A stretch of DNA of 64,000 nt from NCBI RefSeq assembly GCF_024199845.1, contig NZ_JANADO010000001.1, forward strand, positions 682,001 through 746,000, given 5' to 3'. This DNA comes from Bradyrhizobium sp. CCGB12 (GTDB lineage: Bacteria > Pseudomonadota > Alphaproteobacteria > Rhizobiales > Xanthobacteraceae). A model generated the notes under the pieces. It had not been told where the DNA came from. It did no database searches and saw nothing but the letters and a program-made list of their open reading frames with translations. Within the stretch, counting starts at the first letter, position 1. Every line of letters begins with the position of its first letter. The translations under genes were made by a program, and so were the position numbers. Shown here one piece after another: positions 1 to 9,205 of this stretch.

Positions 1-1
1 A

Positions 2-1144
2 GCGGATTACGACGAGGCAATCAACCTCGATCCGAACATCGCGGTGTATCTGGCATTCACATCCGGAACGACCGGGCGCCCGAAAGGTGTGATGCACAGT
101 GACAATACTTTGCTGGCCAATGCGCGAGCGATGATTGCGGATTGGCGGTTCGATACTCAATCCGTTGTCTATACGATGAGCCCTCTCAGCCACAATCTGG
201 GCCTTGGATCGTTGATCATGGCGCTCGCTGCCGGCGCGGAGTTGGTGGTGCATGATCTTGCGCGCGGCGCAAGCACTCTCGATCGGATCATCGAAGTCGG
301 GGCGACGTTTATTGTCGGCGTTCCGACCCACGCCATGGACCTTCTGAACGAAATGAAGGCGAGGAAAATGTCTTCGCCGGGCTCTGTCAGAGGTTTCCGG
401 ATATCCGGTGCCTCTGCCCCACGTGAAGTTATCGCGGAGCTCCTGCTGACCGGTGTTGTGCCACAGAGCGGCTATGGCATGACGGAAGCCGGATCTCATC
501 ACTATACCCGGATCGATGATGGTGCAGACCGCGTGGTTCAGACATCTGGCCGGGCGTGTGATGGATACGAAGTCAAGATCTTCTCCAAGGACGACGTCAA
601 CCAAGAGCTACCGGTCGGGATAACGGGGCAGATCGGAGGACGGGGGGCCAGCTTGATGCTGGGCTACTTCGACGATCAAGGCGCAAATGATGATGCCTTC
701 AATTCCGACGGCTGGTTCATGACCGGTGATATCGGCCGTTTGGACCAGGACGGCTACCTCCAGATAACCGGGCGCAAGAAAGATCTGATCATTCGCGGGG
801 GCCACAACATCTATCCGGCTCGGATCGAGAACCTTGCCATGCAGCACCCCGCAATCGCGCGTGCTGCGGCTCTACCGGTGCCAGACCTGCGGCTCGGCGA
901 GAAAGTGTGCCTCGCCGTGATGCTTCGTCCCGGACATTCGGTGGCTCCCGACGATGTGTTGGAACACCTCGACCGTAGCGGTCTGTCGCGTTACGACATG
1001 CCGGAGTACTACCTGTCGCTCGATGATATTCCGCTGACCGCAAGCGGCAAGATTCTCAAGCGCGATATTGCCGTGCAAATCGCTGATGGGAAGGTAACAC
1101 CGCAGGCGATCCGCTTTGTACCAAGCCAGACGAGAGCGGGATGA
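2..1144 (+). CDS. AMP-dependent acyl-CoA synthetase, 3' part (5' end outside window)
   Basis: Carboxylate-CoA ligase of the ANL superfamily: activates an acid with ATP to an acyl-AMP and transfers it to CoA. The reading frame is open from base 2, so the N-terminal part lies upstream of the window. Seen are the phosphate-binding loop FTSGTTGRPKGV right at the edge, the GYGMTEAG motif, TGDIGRLDQDGY, the hinge GRKKDLIIRGGHNIYP, and the C-terminal lysine motif TASGKILKRD. The layout resembles cyclohexanecarboxylate- or 2,3-dihydroxybenzoate-type ligases, but the substrate cannot be read from the sequence. Its stop overlaps the start of the next gene (ATGA), so the two are co-transcribed and translationally coupled. 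Confidence 0.9.
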   Translation, partial: ADYDEAINLDPNIAVYLAFTSGTTGRPKGVMHSDNTLLANARAMIADWRFDTQSVVYTMSPLSHNLGLGSLIMALAAGAELVVHDLARGASTLDRIIEVGATFIVGVPTHAMDLLNEMKARKMSSPGSVRGFRISGASAPREVIAELLLTGVVPQSGYGMTEAGSHHYTRIDDGADRVVQTSGRACDGYEVKIFSKDDVNQELPVGITGQIGGRGASLMLGYFDDQGANDDAFNSDGWFMTGDIGRLDQDGYLQITGRKKDLIIRGGHNIYPARIENLAMQHPAIARAAALPVPDLRLGEKVCLAVMLRPGHSVAPDDVLEHLDRSGLSRYDMPEYYLSLDDIPLTASGKILKRDIAVQIADGKVTPQAIRFVPSQTRAG

Positions 1145-1593
1145 CAAACAAAGTGCCATCCGTGGAAGGAGGCGGCCTTGACGCGGGAACTGCGATGGCG
1201 CGCCTCACTCATGAAATGGCGAACCCGCCGTTCCACGATGTGCTGCGCCCGCAGCCAGTCCGCGTGGACGACGATGGTTCAGTGGTGGTCCGCTTGCCCT
1301 ACCGTAAGGAATTCCGTGGGCGTCGGGACGGCAACTTCGTCCATGGGGGGGTGATCGCCTGTCTCGTCGACATGACCGCGCATGCCGCGATCTCGGTTCG
1401 CGTGGGGCGAATGGTCCCGACTATCGACCTTCGCGTCGATTATCTAAGGCCGGCGCGCGAGGGCGATCTCATCGCGACGGGCCGCATTCTCTCGGTTGGC
1501 CGTTCCCTTGGCCGAGCCGATGTCGAAGTTCGCGGAGAGGACGGAAATGTCGTTGCCGTAGGACGAGGTGCGTTTAGCACGCGCGAAGGCTGA
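1141..1593 (+). CDS. PaaI-family hotdog thioesterase
   Basis: 150-residue hotdog-fold acyl-CoA thioesterase, the usual length for the PaaI / YbgC-like group. The characteristic segment FVHGGVIACLVDMTAHAAI, with the HGG turn and the Asp in the long central helix, lies at about residues 65-83. A second strand pattern, TIDLRVDYLRPA, follows. It starts with an ATG overlapping the stop of the ligase upstream, so it probably hydrolyses stalled or surplus CoA esters formed by that ligase. Substrate unknown. Confidence 0.88.
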   Translation: MTNKVPSVEGGGLDAGTAMARLTHEMANPPFHDVLRPQPVRVDDDGSVVVRLPYRKEFRGRRDGNFVHGGVIACLVDMTAHAAISVRVGRMVPTIDLRVDYLRPAREGDLIATGRILSVGRSLGRADVEVRGEDGNVVAVGRGAFSTREG

Positions 1594-1627
1594 CAAGGCT
1601 GCGCTGACCCGCTTGAAAGGAATTGTA

Positions 1628-2614
1628 ATGCGTGCGGTTACCGTTCGTGAGTTTGGAACACCGGAGAGCCTCTCGATAGAAGAAGTGGCGAGCCCGGAGC
1701 CTGGCCCCGATGAGATCCTCATCGATGTGCGCGCGGTGGGCGTCAACTTCGTCGATCTCCTCGTGATCGGCGGCACCTACCAGTTCCTGCCGCCGCGACC
1801 GTTCACGCCAGGCAAGTTGCCGGCGGGCATCGTTGCAAAAGTTGGCGCCAACGTGTCAAGGTTTTCGGTCGGTGACAGGGTGCTTACGACCGCCGAGCAG
1901 GGCGGTTATGCGGAGCGCGCGACCGCGTTGGCTGACCACTCCTATCGCATTCCGGACGCCATGTCGTTTACGGACGCTGCAGCCATGGCATTGGCATTCG
2001 ACACCGCCTGGTTTGCCTTGCGTGAACGTGGTCGCTTGCGCAAAGGCGAGAGCGTCCTGGTTCTCGGCGCGACCGGCAGCGTCGGGCTGGCCGCCGTCCA
2101 GCTCGCGAAGGCATTTGGCGCCCATGTACTTGCTGGCGTCTCCTCGATGGCCAAGGCCGACGTTGCTAAGGCCGCGGGTGCGGACGAGGTGATCGATCTC
2201 TCGGTGGAGAATCTGAGGGATGGGCTGCGCACACAAGTTCACGCGGTGACCGGTGGGAAGGGAGCGGACGTCGTGATCGATTCGCTCGGCGACCGCTTTT
2301 TCGCAGCCGCTTTTCGGGCCTTGGCTTGGTCGGGTCGCCTGGTGGTCGTCGGCTTCGCCGCCGGCGAGATTCCCACGGTCAAGGTAAACTACCTATTGGT
2401 AAAGAACATCGAGGTTAGCGGCCTCCAGGTCAGCGACTACCGCAAGCGGACGCCAGCCCTTATGCGCGAGTGTTTCGAGGAGATTTTCGCACTCTACGAA
2501 AAGGGTCTCGTAAAGCCTCCTGATACGTCGGTCCGGCCCCTGCAAGAGTTCGCCGGGGCGCTGGCTGAAATCCGCGACCGGAAGGCCAAGAGCCGTATTG
2601 TACTCAGCAACTGA
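1628..2614 (+). CDS. NADPH:quinone reductase / enoyl-reductase-like MDR protein
   Basis: Zinc-free medium-chain dehydrogenase/reductase of the quinone oxidoreductase group, about 328 residues. The N-terminal GroES-like domain starts MRAVTVREFG. The Rossmann motif VLGATGSVGLAAVQLAKAFG follows at about residues 140-160, then the NADPH-domain pattern ADVVIDSLGDRF. There are no zinc-binding cysteine clusters. The frame is open from 1568, but ATG 1628 has an AAAGGA ribosome site about 6 bases upstream and begins exactly where the family usually starts. It lies 34 bases after the thioesterase, probably in the same operon. It may reduce an enoyl-CoA or a quinone-like intermediate; the true substrate is not visible. 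Confidence 0.87.
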   Translation: MRAVTVREFGTPESLSIEEVASPEPGPDEILIDVRAVGVNFVDLLVIGGTYQFLPPRPFTPGKLPAGIVAKVGANVSRFSVGDRVLTTAEQGGYAERATALADHSYRIPDAMSFTDAAAMALAFDTAWFALRERGRLRKGESVLVLGATGSVGLAAVQLAKAFGAHVLAGVSSMAKADVAKAAGADEVIDLSVENLRDGLRTQVHAVTGGKGADVVIDSLGDRFFAAAFRALAWSGRLVVVGFAAGEIPTVKVNYLLVKNIEVSGLQVSDYRKRTPALMRECFEEIFALYEKGLVKPPDTSVRPLQEFAGALAEIRDRKAKSRIVLSN

Positions 2615-2745
2615 GCCGGTCTTCGGGGCGGCGAATTTACATAGGAGGTCTCAAGCGACTATATTTTCTTGGTAGAAATGCCGATTCCCGGGCTGTAAAG
2701 CAGCACAGGAGTAGGGTTTCCGTCTAGGCAGCAATAGGGGCTAAC

Positions 2746-3768
2746 GTGGCCATCCGCTATCAAGAGATCGCAAACAGGCTTCGTGCTTTCCGCATGGGAT
2801 CCGGCCTGAGCGCGGACGAGATCGCGCGCCGCGTTGGCATATCTCGCACGGCACTCTACAGATTCGAAAAAGGCGAACTAGCCAAAATCGAGACGCTTGA
2901 GAAGCTATCGGAACTTCTACAGGTTTCGATGCCGACGCTACTGGGCGTGGGCATCGAATACATGCCCTCGGCCGTGAGCTATTTTGAGCGCATGCGCCAG
3001 TTCGAGGAGACCGCGGAGCACATTATGGTGCTCTCCGGGCCGATATCGTTCCTTCTCTCATCGGAGAACTTTCTCGGCATGCTGGACACCGTGCTGAAGG
3101 AAAGTCTTCCGCAGGATTTGCCTGACCGCCAGAAGCACGTGACGCAAGTCAACCAGATCATGGAGATCCTCGCACAGCGCAAAGAAATCTACCGGCGGCG
3201 GAAGCCAGGAATACTCAATCTGATCTCTGCTCGAGAGATCCGGCGCTTTGTGCAAAGTGGGTTTGTCGGTAATCCATCGATCGTCGGTGCCGAACTCGAA
3301 GAAAGGCGCGCGATGGCGCGCGCCGAGGTCGAGCATTTCGCGAAAGTGATCGAGGAAGACGCGATCGGAGTCCAGATAGGAGTCGTGACGGAATCACTTC
3401 CGCACACACATTTCCAGATATTCCGAATGGCGGACACCAAGATGCTGACGGTCAGTCCGTTCCGCCTCGGCGAACAGCCGAACATCCGGCTTGGAGTGGC
3501 CATGATCACCTCAGCGCCCGAGGCAACGGCGCTGCACGAGAAAGTCGCCGGTGAGATGTGGCGGGGCGCGATCAAGGGCGCGACGGCGGCCGCTCATCTA
3601 CGTGGTCTGCTGGAAGCGCCTTCGAGAAACAGCGATACAGTCGCCCCATCGCGCGAACACGATGCGCCGGCGTCAATGCAAGACCAGGGACGTATCGAGG
3701 AGAAGTCGGACGCTGCTGAGAGCAAACCCGCCGGAGCTCCGTCCAGCCGTCGTCGTGCAGGCAAGTAG
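2746..3768 (+). CDS. XRE-family transcriptional regulator with large C-terminal domain
   Basis: 340-residue DNA-binding regulator. The helix-turn-helix occupies about residues 6-62 (RLRAFRMGSGLSADEIARRV, then GISRTALYRFEKG and LEKLSELLQV). The remaining 270 residues are not a cupin and show no known ligand-binding motif I can name. The last 50 residues are Ser/Ala/Arg-rich and look disordered. The start is GTG 2746. It lies between the ligase/thioesterase operon and the coxG gene, facing the same way, so it may control either. I recognise the HTH but not the effector domain. Confidence 0.82.
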   Translation: MAIRYQEIANRLRAFRMGSGLSADEIARRVGISRTALYRFEKGELAKIETLEKLSELLQVSMPTLLGVGIEYMPSAVSYFERMRQFEETAEHIMVLSGPISFLLSSENFLGMLDTVLKESLPQDLPDRQKHVTQVNQIMEILAQRKEIYRRRKPGILNLISAREIRRFVQSGFVGNPSIVGAELEERRAMARAEVEHFAKVIEEDAIGVQIGVVTESLPHTHFQIFRMADTKMLTVSPFRLGEQPNIRLGVAMITSAPEATALHEKVAGEMWRGAIKGATAAAHLRGLLEAPSRNSDTVAPSREHDAPASMQDQGRIEEKSDAAESKPAGAPSSRRRAGK

Positions 3769-4097
3769 CTTGACGATCCCGCCTATGTGCTTGCGGGCGT
3801 ATTGGAAGAAGTCATCATCATCATTGAAGCTTCTCGTTTGCGAGCTTCGGGGTGGGTGCCCTAACCAGATCAAGGCAACGAGATGCTGGTGGATCCGCGG
3901 CGCTTGCGCTGCATGGAGCCGCTGCGTTTCTTAGATCGCACTCCGAGGGCTGATGCTCTGGCGTTAGTCCTTTGGTGTCTGGATCGGGGACGCGCCTGCG
4001 GTCGCTAGCTAGCGTCTCCCAGCCGGGTGAAAGACTGCCTTGATCAACAGACCGGAATGGGCATCGGCCCCGGTCCTTCGGAAGGATATCGATTGTT
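3769..4097 (+). other. Intergenic stretch before coxG
   Basis: No coding potential convinces here. There is an inverted repeat around 3829-3851 (GAAGCT ... AGCTTC) that could end the XRE transcript, but no T-run follows. Just before coxG a GACCGG/CCGGTC arm pair and the short palindrome TCCTTCGGAAGGA (4074-4086) occur; the latter contains the GGAAGGA ribosome site, so it could partly mask translation of coxG. Confidence 0.5.
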
Positions 4098-4553
4098 ATG
4101 GCAATGACGATGAAGGGTGAAGTCGTGCTTGCGGCCGACCGTGAAACAGTCTGGGCGAAGTTGAACGATCCGGAAATACTCAAGGTTTCCGTCCCTGGTT
4201 GCCAGGAGCTCGAGCAGGTCGGTGACAATGCCTTTCGTGCTACCGTGAAGATCAAGGTCGGACCGGTGGGAGCGACCTTCAAAGGAGCGGTCGAACTAAA
4301 GGACATGGATCCGCCAAATGGCTATCGGATCGTCGGCCAGGGCGAGGGCGGTATCGCCGGATTTGCCAAGGGCGGCGCCCGTGTCGAGCTCAGTGACACT
4401 GTCGAGCCGGCCGGAGGGTGCCTGTTGCGCTACGAAGTCGAGGCTGACGTTGGAGGAAAAATCGCCCAACTCGGCAATCGCCTTATCAATGGTGTTGCCA
4501 GTAAAACGGCAGAACAGTTCTTCGCGAACTTTGCTGCAGCGATAACGACCTGA
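4098..4553 (+). CDS. coxG: CoxG-like SRPBCC protein (molybdenum hydroxylase accessory)
   Basis: 151-residue START/SRPBCC-fold protein of the carbon monoxide dehydrogenase subunit G family. Seen are the opening strand MKGEVVLAADRETVWAKLND, the signature VSVPGCQELEQVGDN, the strand KVGPVGATFKGAVEL, and the closing helix NRLINGVASKTAEQFFANF. In Oligotropha carboxidovorans CoxG is linked to membrane attachment of CO dehydrogenase. In the wider family it accompanies many xanthine-oxidase-type hydroxylases. Here it faces the coxM/coxS-like pair tail to tail, which supports the second role. The ribosome site GGAAGGA lies 11 bases before the ATG. Confidence 0.88.
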   Translation: MAMTMKGEVVLAADRETVWAKLNDPEILKVSVPGCQELEQVGDNAFRATVKIKVGPVGATFKGAVELKDMDPPNGYRIVGQGEGGIAGFAKGGARVELSDTVEPAGGCLLRYEVEADVGGKIAQLGNRLINGVASKTAEQFFANFAAAITT

Positions 4554-4565
4554 ACTTCTGGATAC

Positions 4566-4606
4566 ATTGGGTGATTACGCCCACTAGGAGTAGTCACCCA
4601 CCCAAT
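4566..4606. terminator. Hairpin between convergent coxG and coxM-like genes
   Basis: GGGTGATTAC (4569-4578) faces GTAGTCACCC (4590-4599), a 10-base inverted repeat with one mismatch, framed by ATTGGG and CCCAAT outer arms. It sits between two genes that converge, the usual place for a bidirectional terminator. There is no clear T-run, so the call is tentative. Confidence 0.45.
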
Positions 4607-4730
4607 GATCAGTGGATTGGGGGATATTTCGAGAGCGTAACGAGCGAGCCCCGGATGCCGGAGATGAGAGCGCCGAAGGCGCGCTCGAGCAAAGTGATCC
4701 AATATCGGCGCGTGCGAGGCGCCTCCTCAT

Positions 4731-5537
4731 CTAGCCCAAGCATGAAAGACATTGCTCGACTGCTCGGCGCACCATCACGTTAGCCAGATGGACGCGGTAT
4801 TCGGCATCTGCGTGAATGTCAGAATTCACGTCGGTCTCTGGTAAGTACAGGCCGTCGAGCGCATCCGGGGCAAATCGTTCCTGGAGAGCGTCTTCCGCTT
4901 CATGCCATCGAAAGGCGCAGGCCTTTGTGCCTGTGATCCCGACGCGAACCTCGTCCCGATATTTCGCCACGAAAGCGCCAACGAGCGCAAAGCGCGATGC
5001 GGGTTGCTTGAACTTCTGGTAGTCAGCCGCAAGCGGTATTTCGAAGCGGATCGAGGTAATCAGCTCGGTGGGATCAAGGGCCGTTTCGAACAGCCCCTTG
5101 AAGAATTCATCAGCCGGGATGGACCTCTTGGACGTTGTGACGACCGCGCGCAGGGCAAGGAGCGACGACGGATAACAGGCGGCAGGATCTGAGTTGGCGA
5201 CCGAGCCGCCGATCGTCCCTCGATTTCTGACCTGGCGATCGCCGATGTTGCTCGCAAGCTTCACGATGGCTGGGATCGCGCCCGCGATCTGTTTGGAGCG
5301 TACCACATCAGCATGGCGGGTCATCGCGCCGATCGTAACAGTGTTCGCAGTGACCTCAATTCCCTTCAAAGCATCGAGCGCACTCAAGTCGATTAGCGCG
5401 CTGGGCTGTGCCAGACGCAGCTTCATGCTTGGGAGCAAGCTCATGCCACCAGAAACGACCTTTGCGTCGTCGTCATTGGCCAAGAGAGAGCTGGCCTCCT
5501 CAATATCGTGAGGCCGAATGTAGTTGAAGTTATACAT
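4731..5537 (-). CDS. FAD-binding medium subunit of xanthine dehydrogenase family (CoxM-like)
   Basis: Medium subunit of a molybdenum hydroxylase; passes electrons from the iron-sulfur subunit to FAD. Seen are the first FAD motif VVSGGMSLLPSMKLR, the second TIGGSVANSDPAA, and the NRGTIGG segment. 268 residues, slightly short of the usual 280-290. The frame is open to 5642, but ATG 5537 gives the standard start MYNFNYIRPHDIEEA and overlaps the stop of the 2Fe-2S subunit by 8 bases. The two form a tight operon, yet the large subunit lies 4 kb away on the same strand. No coxD/E/F maturation genes are seen. Confidence 0.9.
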   Translation of the reverse strand: MYNFNYIRPHDIEEASSLLANDDDAKVVSGGMSLLPSMKLRLAQPSALIDLSALDALKGIEVTANTVTIGAMTRHADVVRSKQIAGAIPAIVKLASNIGDRQVRNRGTIGGSVANSDPAACYPSSLLALRAVVTTSKRSIPADEFFKGLFETALDPTELITSIRFEIPLAADYQKFKQPASRFALVGAFVAKYRDEVRVGITGTKACAFRWHEAEDALQERFAPDALDGLYLPETDVNSDIHADAEYRVHLANVMVRRAVEQCLSCLG

Positions 5538-6033
5538 CAGTGTTCGTCCAAGCGTCGGGCGTTGCCTTCTTCTCTGCCGCGGCGGCGAGGATGGCCCGGA
5601 CAATATTATGATAGCCGGTGCACCGGCAGATATTACCTTCAATAAGGTGCCGCACGCTCTCTTCGTCGAGATCGTCGTACCGATCGACCAGCTCGACCGA
5701 GCTCATGACAAATCCAGGCGTGCAATAACCGCATTGCAGGCCATGGTGCTCGACGAATGCGCGTTGCACAGGATGGAGGGTGCCGTCGGCGGCCTCGAGA
5801 CCTTCAATCGTCGTGACGGACTTCCCCGCCGCTTGGATCGCCAAGATCGTGCACGACTTAATCGCCTCGCCATTCACCAGGACGGTACAGCAACCGCATT
5901 GCGAAGTGTCGCAGCCGACGTGGGTGCCGGTGAGGCCGAGAGTTTCGCGCAATGCTTCGACCAGAAGCGTTCGCGGGTCGATCTCGAGAGAAACCTCTTT
6001 TCCATTGACCCGAAGTTTGCACGTTTCCTTCAT
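5530..6033 (-). CDS. 2Fe-2S small subunit of xanthine dehydrogenase family (CoxS-like)
   Basis: 167-residue small subunit with two [2Fe-2S] clusters. The plant-type ferredoxin cluster motif CDTSQCGCC lies at about residues 41-49; the four-helix cluster follows as QCGYCTPGF and CRCTGYHNI. It relays electrons from the molybdopterin site to FAD. The start MKETCKLRVNGKEV at 6033 matches the family; the longer frame to 6096 lacks homology-like sequence. Followed, with an 8-base overlap, by the FAD subunit. A divergent 150-base gap separates it from the aminotransferase, so the two units probably share a control region. Confidence 0.92.
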   Translation of the reverse strand: MKETCKLRVNGKEVSLEIDPRTLLVEALRETLGLTGTHVGCDTSQCGCCTVLVNGEAIKSCTILAIQAAGKSVTTIEGLEAADGTLHPVQRAFVEHHGLQCGYCTPGFVMSSVELVDRYDDLDEESVRHLIEGNICRCTGYHNIVRAILAAAAEKKATPDAWTNTDV

Positions 6034-6182
6034 GATCCTCTCGCTCGATCCACTGCCCGAGCATGGAGGTGGGCCGTCCCATAGGCAAATTGGCAAAACT
6101 CATGCCGACGATGAGGGATTCTCGTTTCCGAAATGTTCCTCCTCCGGCCTAATCCTTGGGCTCAAATGGGAGGTGCCGCAGC

Positions 6183-7418
6183 GTGACGACTTCCGAGGCG
6201 ACTGAACTGAGGCCTAGGCGTCAGGCCCGACTGCAACTCGCAATTCCGATGGCCAAACCTTCGGCATTTCAGCGCATCACGAGTGCGACGGAGGCCCTGC
6301 GCCGAGCGGGCGTAGACGTCATCTCCCTTGCCATGGGGGAGAGTGGATTTTCGACCCCGGAGTGGATCAGCGAAGCAGCTTGCCGAGCGGTTTCAACGGG
6401 GCAAATGCGATACACCGAAATGACTGGCACACTCGCGCTGAAGGAAGCCGTGCGTCAGAAGTATGAGAGGGAGAACGACCTCCGGTACGAGATTGACGAG
6501 ATCATAATCAGCACCGGCGCCACCCAAGCGTTGTCCAATGCCATGCGAGCCACGCTCCATCCAGGAGACGAGGTGATCCTGCTGGTTCCGTATTACTCGC
6601 CGTACGCGGATATGATCGTTGCGCAGGGAGGTGTCCCGGTCTGTGTGCTGGCCGCTGACGACACAGGTGCCATTCCCCTCGGCGCGCTTGAGGCGGCAAT
6701 CTCGTCTCGCACGCGGTGGATCATTCTCAATTCACCATGCAATCCCTCTGGCGTGGTTTTGTCGACCGCTGACCTTGCAGCTCTTGCGGTTCTCCTGCGG
6801 CGTCATCCTGACATTCTGATCATTTCCGACGATATATATGAGAAGACGGTATTCGAGGGAGCGGCCAAGAATATTGTGAATGTCGCGCCCGATCTCAAGG
6901 ACCGCACGGTTGTCGTGAATGGCGTGAGCAAGACGTACGCGATGACGGGTTGGCGAATTGGTTACGCGCTGGGCCCCCGCGATCTCATGGCCGCCATGGG
7001 ATACGTGCAGACGATATCGAGCTGGACGCCGAGCGCGGTGGGCCAGGTCGCAGCCGAAGCGGCGCTAACGGGGCCTCAAGAGTTCCTAGAGAGCTGGCGG
7101 CAGGCCTACAGCAGGAGGCGTGACATCCTGGTCGGCTTTCTGAACCAAATCGAAGGATTGAGCTGCCGCTACCCCTCCGGAGCCTTCTACGCGTTTCCGT
7201 CCATCGAGAAGCTGATCGGTCGGAGGACGCCGGGCGGCACGCTCATCGAGGATGATGTTGCGCTTGCGACATACCTTCTCAACTCTGCGGCCGTTTCAAC
7301 CGTTCCCGGATCAATTTTTGGAGCCAGACATCATCTCCGAATGTCTTTCGTTGTGTCGGAAGGCCAGCTGACCGCGGCCTGTCAACGTATCGCATCCGCC
7401 ATCGCCCGTTTATCTTGA
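6183..7418 (+). CDS. PLP-dependent class I/II aminotransferase
   Basis: Fold-type I aminotransferase of the aspartate aminotransferase group, about 411 residues. Seen are LAMGESGFSTPEWI, STGATQALSNAMR, NSPCNPSG, SDDIYEKTVF, and the PLP-lysine motif NGVSKTYAMTGWRIGY. An upstream TTG at 6156 is possible, but GTG 6183 has a strong GGGAGGTG site 7 bases before it. It probably forms an operon with the aldolase gene 10 bases on. Transamination within this locus could feed or drain an amino acid made from a nitrogen heterocycle, but the substrate is unknown. Confidence 0.88.
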   Translation: MTTSEATELRPRRQARLQLAIPMAKPSAFQRITSATEALRRAGVDVISLAMGESGFSTPEWISEAACRAVSTGQMRYTEMTGTLALKEAVRQKYERENDLRYEIDEIIISTGATQALSNAMRATLHPGDEVILLVPYYSPYADMIVAQGGVPVCVLAADDTGAIPLGALEAAISSRTRWIILNSPCNPSGVVLSTADLAALAVLLRRHPDILIISDDIYEKTVFEGAAKNIVNVAPDLKDRTVVVNGVSKTYAMTGWRIGYALGPRDLMAAMGYVQTISSWTPSAVGQVAAEAALTGPQEFLESWRQAYSRRRDILVGFLNQIEGLSCRYPSGAFYAFPSIEKLIGRRTPGGTLIEDDVALATYLLNSAAVSTVPGSIFGARHHLRMSFVVSEGQLTAACQRIASAIARLS

Positions 7419-7428
7419 GGAACCGAAT

Positions 7429-8193
7429 ATGAACGAACAGCTCCGTGGGACGGTTACGTCCGCTTGGTCGGATTCTGAATGGAAACTGAGGTGCGAGCTC
7501 GCGGCGTGCTACAGGATATTCAACGCGCTCGGTTGGACGGAGCTGATTTTTAACCACATCACTTTCGAGTTGCCTGGCGAGGAGCGTCACTTCCTGATCA
7601 ATCCGTTTGGCCTGACCTATGACGAAGTAACGGCCTCCAACCTGGTCAAAATTGACCTCGATGGTCGAGCGGTCGATGGCTCAGGGCACGATGTGAATCC
7701 GGCGGGATTCCTGATCCACAGCGTCATCCATCGCGCCCGTCCGGATGCTCGCTGTATCGCGCACACCCATACCACTGCCGGATGCGCGGTAGCCGCGCTG
7801 TCCTTGGGACTGGAATGCACCAACTTTTATGCTGCACAACTATACAACGAGGTCGCCTATCACGACTACGAGGGTATTACGGTCGATCAGGACGAGGGGC
7901 CGCGATTGCTTGCGTCCCTCGGCGACAAGAGCGCCATGATCTTGCGAAATCATGGGCTCCTGGCGTGTGGCCCGTCGATTCCTGAAGCGTTCTACCTTCT
8001 TTGGCGGCTGGAGAGAGCCTGCCAAATTCAGGTGGCCACTCATTCGTATGGTTCGCCGACCATCGAAATACCTGCTGTAGTGGCCGAGCGATCGACACGC
8101 CAGCTCAAGTCATTCGATCCACGCGGCGACGGCGCACGCCGCATATTCGAGGCGCTGCGACGCAAGATCGATCCCCGGCTTTACGAGATCTAG
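7429..8193 (+). CDS. Class II aldolase/adducin-family protein
   Basis: 254-residue aldolase-II fold. The zinc ligands are visible as HTHTTAGCAVAALS and as RNHGLLACG, plus the NPFGLTYDEVTASNLVKID strand-turn segment. Family members include fuculose-phosphate aldolase, hydroxyaldehyde-cleaving enzymes and decarboxylases. There is no phosphate-binding context to choose among them. Follows the aminotransferase by 10 bases and precedes the PanE-like gene by one base, so the three form an operon. Confidence 0.85.
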   Translation: MNEQLRGTVTSAWSDSEWKLRCELAACYRIFNALGWTELIFNHITFELPGEERHFLINPFGLTYDEVTASNLVKIDLDGRAVDGSGHDVNPAGFLIHSVIHRARPDARCIAHTHTTAGCAVAALSLGLECTNFYAAQLYNEVAYHDYEGITVDQDEGPRLLASLGDKSAMILRNHGLLACGPSIPEAFYLLWRLERACQIQVATHSYGSPTIEIPAVVAERSTRQLKSFDPRGDGARRIFEALRRKIDPRLYEI

Positions 8194-8194
8194 G

Positions 8195-9205
8195 ATGGCT
8201 GAAAGCATCGGGATAGTGGGACCAGGTGCCATCGGACTACTTCTTGCTCATCATCTGCGCAGAGCTGGCCGCGATGTAACGATTTTGGCGCGGCCCACGG
8301 CTGTCGACCAGCTGTCCCGCGACGGCATCGAATTGTTTGGAGCAGACGGTCGCGGCTCGCGGCAACGTGTGAAGGTGGCGGCAGTTCAGGGGGCAGATGG
8401 TTTCGACCTACTCATTCTTGCATTGAAAGGACACCAGCTAACCACATCAGCGCGAGAGCTCGAACATCTATTGGAGAGCTCGCGTGTCGTGATGACGGCT
8501 ATGAATGGGGTTCCGTGGTGGCTCCCGCATGGAAGCGCGAAGGCGCCACGCCAACTGGAGGCTGTCGACGAACAGGGCTTGCTCTCCGCCCTCGTTGATA
8601 CGGCAAAAGTCGTTGGAGCCGTGGTCAACATAGGCGCCAGGACCGAGCGCGCCGGCGTGGTTCACCACGTCTTTGGCTCGTCTCTTAGCGTCGGCCCTGC
8701 TATTCCCTCTGAGATCGAGCGGGCCAGCGCCGTCCTACGAGTTTTTGCCGGATCTGGTATTACGGTAGAACTCGACCCTAACATCCGCAAAAGCTTGTGG
8801 CTGAAGCTGCTGAACAATGCCGCACTTAATCCGGTCTCTGTGGTGACCGGTTGGACGCTCAGGGACATTCTGGGTAATTCTGCAGCGCGTGCAGTGGCCG
8901 CCGAGATAATGGAGGAAGTCGCGGCGGTGGGGCGTGCGCTGAAGATTATTCAGGAGGTCGATGTCGAGGCCAGGTTAGCCTACAGCGCGACGTTTGGCGC
9001 CTTCAAGACGTCGATGCTTCAAGACTTTGAAGCGGGGAGGACATTGGAGACCGCCTCGCTGTGCGACGCAGTTGTCGAACTCGCCAAACACGCGAATGTG
9101 CCGGTGCCGACCCTCACCGGCATCATTGCCTTGGTGCGCGCGCGCTGTCTTGGCAATGACATCCCAGGCGCTAACGCGGTCGCCTGTCTTCTAGGACATC
9201 GGTGA
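8195..9205 (+). CDS. 2-dehydropantoate 2-reductase family (PanE/ApbA-like)
   Basis: 336-residue NADPH-dependent 2-oxoacid reductase. Nucleotide motif GIVGPGAIGLLLAHHL at the N-terminus; catalytic lysine/asparagine segment RKSLWLKLLNNAALNPVSVV in the C-terminal helical domain. True PanE enzymes reduce ketopantoate, but this copy sits in a catabolic operon one base after the aldolase gene, while panB, panC and panD lie 40 kb away in this window. It more likely reduces an aldol product made by its neighbour. Its 3' end overlaps the convergent alpha/beta hydrolase gene by 35 bases. Confidence 0.86.
   Translation: MAESIGIVGPGAIGLLLAHHLRRAGRDVTILARPTAVDQLSRDGIELFGADGRGSRQRVKVAAVQGADGFDLLILALKGHQLTTSARELEHLLESSRVVMTAMNGVPWWLPHGSAKAPRQLEAVDEQGLLSALVDTAKVVGAVVNIGARTERAGVVHHVFGSSLSVGPAIPSEIERASAVLRVFAGSGITVELDPNIRKSLWLKLLNNAALNPVSVVTGWTLRDILGNSAARAVAAEIMEEVAAVGRALKIIQEVDVEARLAYSATFGAFKTSMLQDFEAGRTLETASLCDAVVELAKHANVPVPTLTGIIALVRARCLGNDIPGANAVACLLGHR

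Noticed and set aside
3821..4306. 161-codon frame opposite coxG
   Set aside because: Composition of a shadow frame; coxG on the other strand has clear family motifs.
6090..6105. GG-N10-GC pattern like a sigma-54 promoter before the aminotransferase
   Set aside because: The -12 half is weak (CATGCC) and no activator of the NtrC type is nearby.
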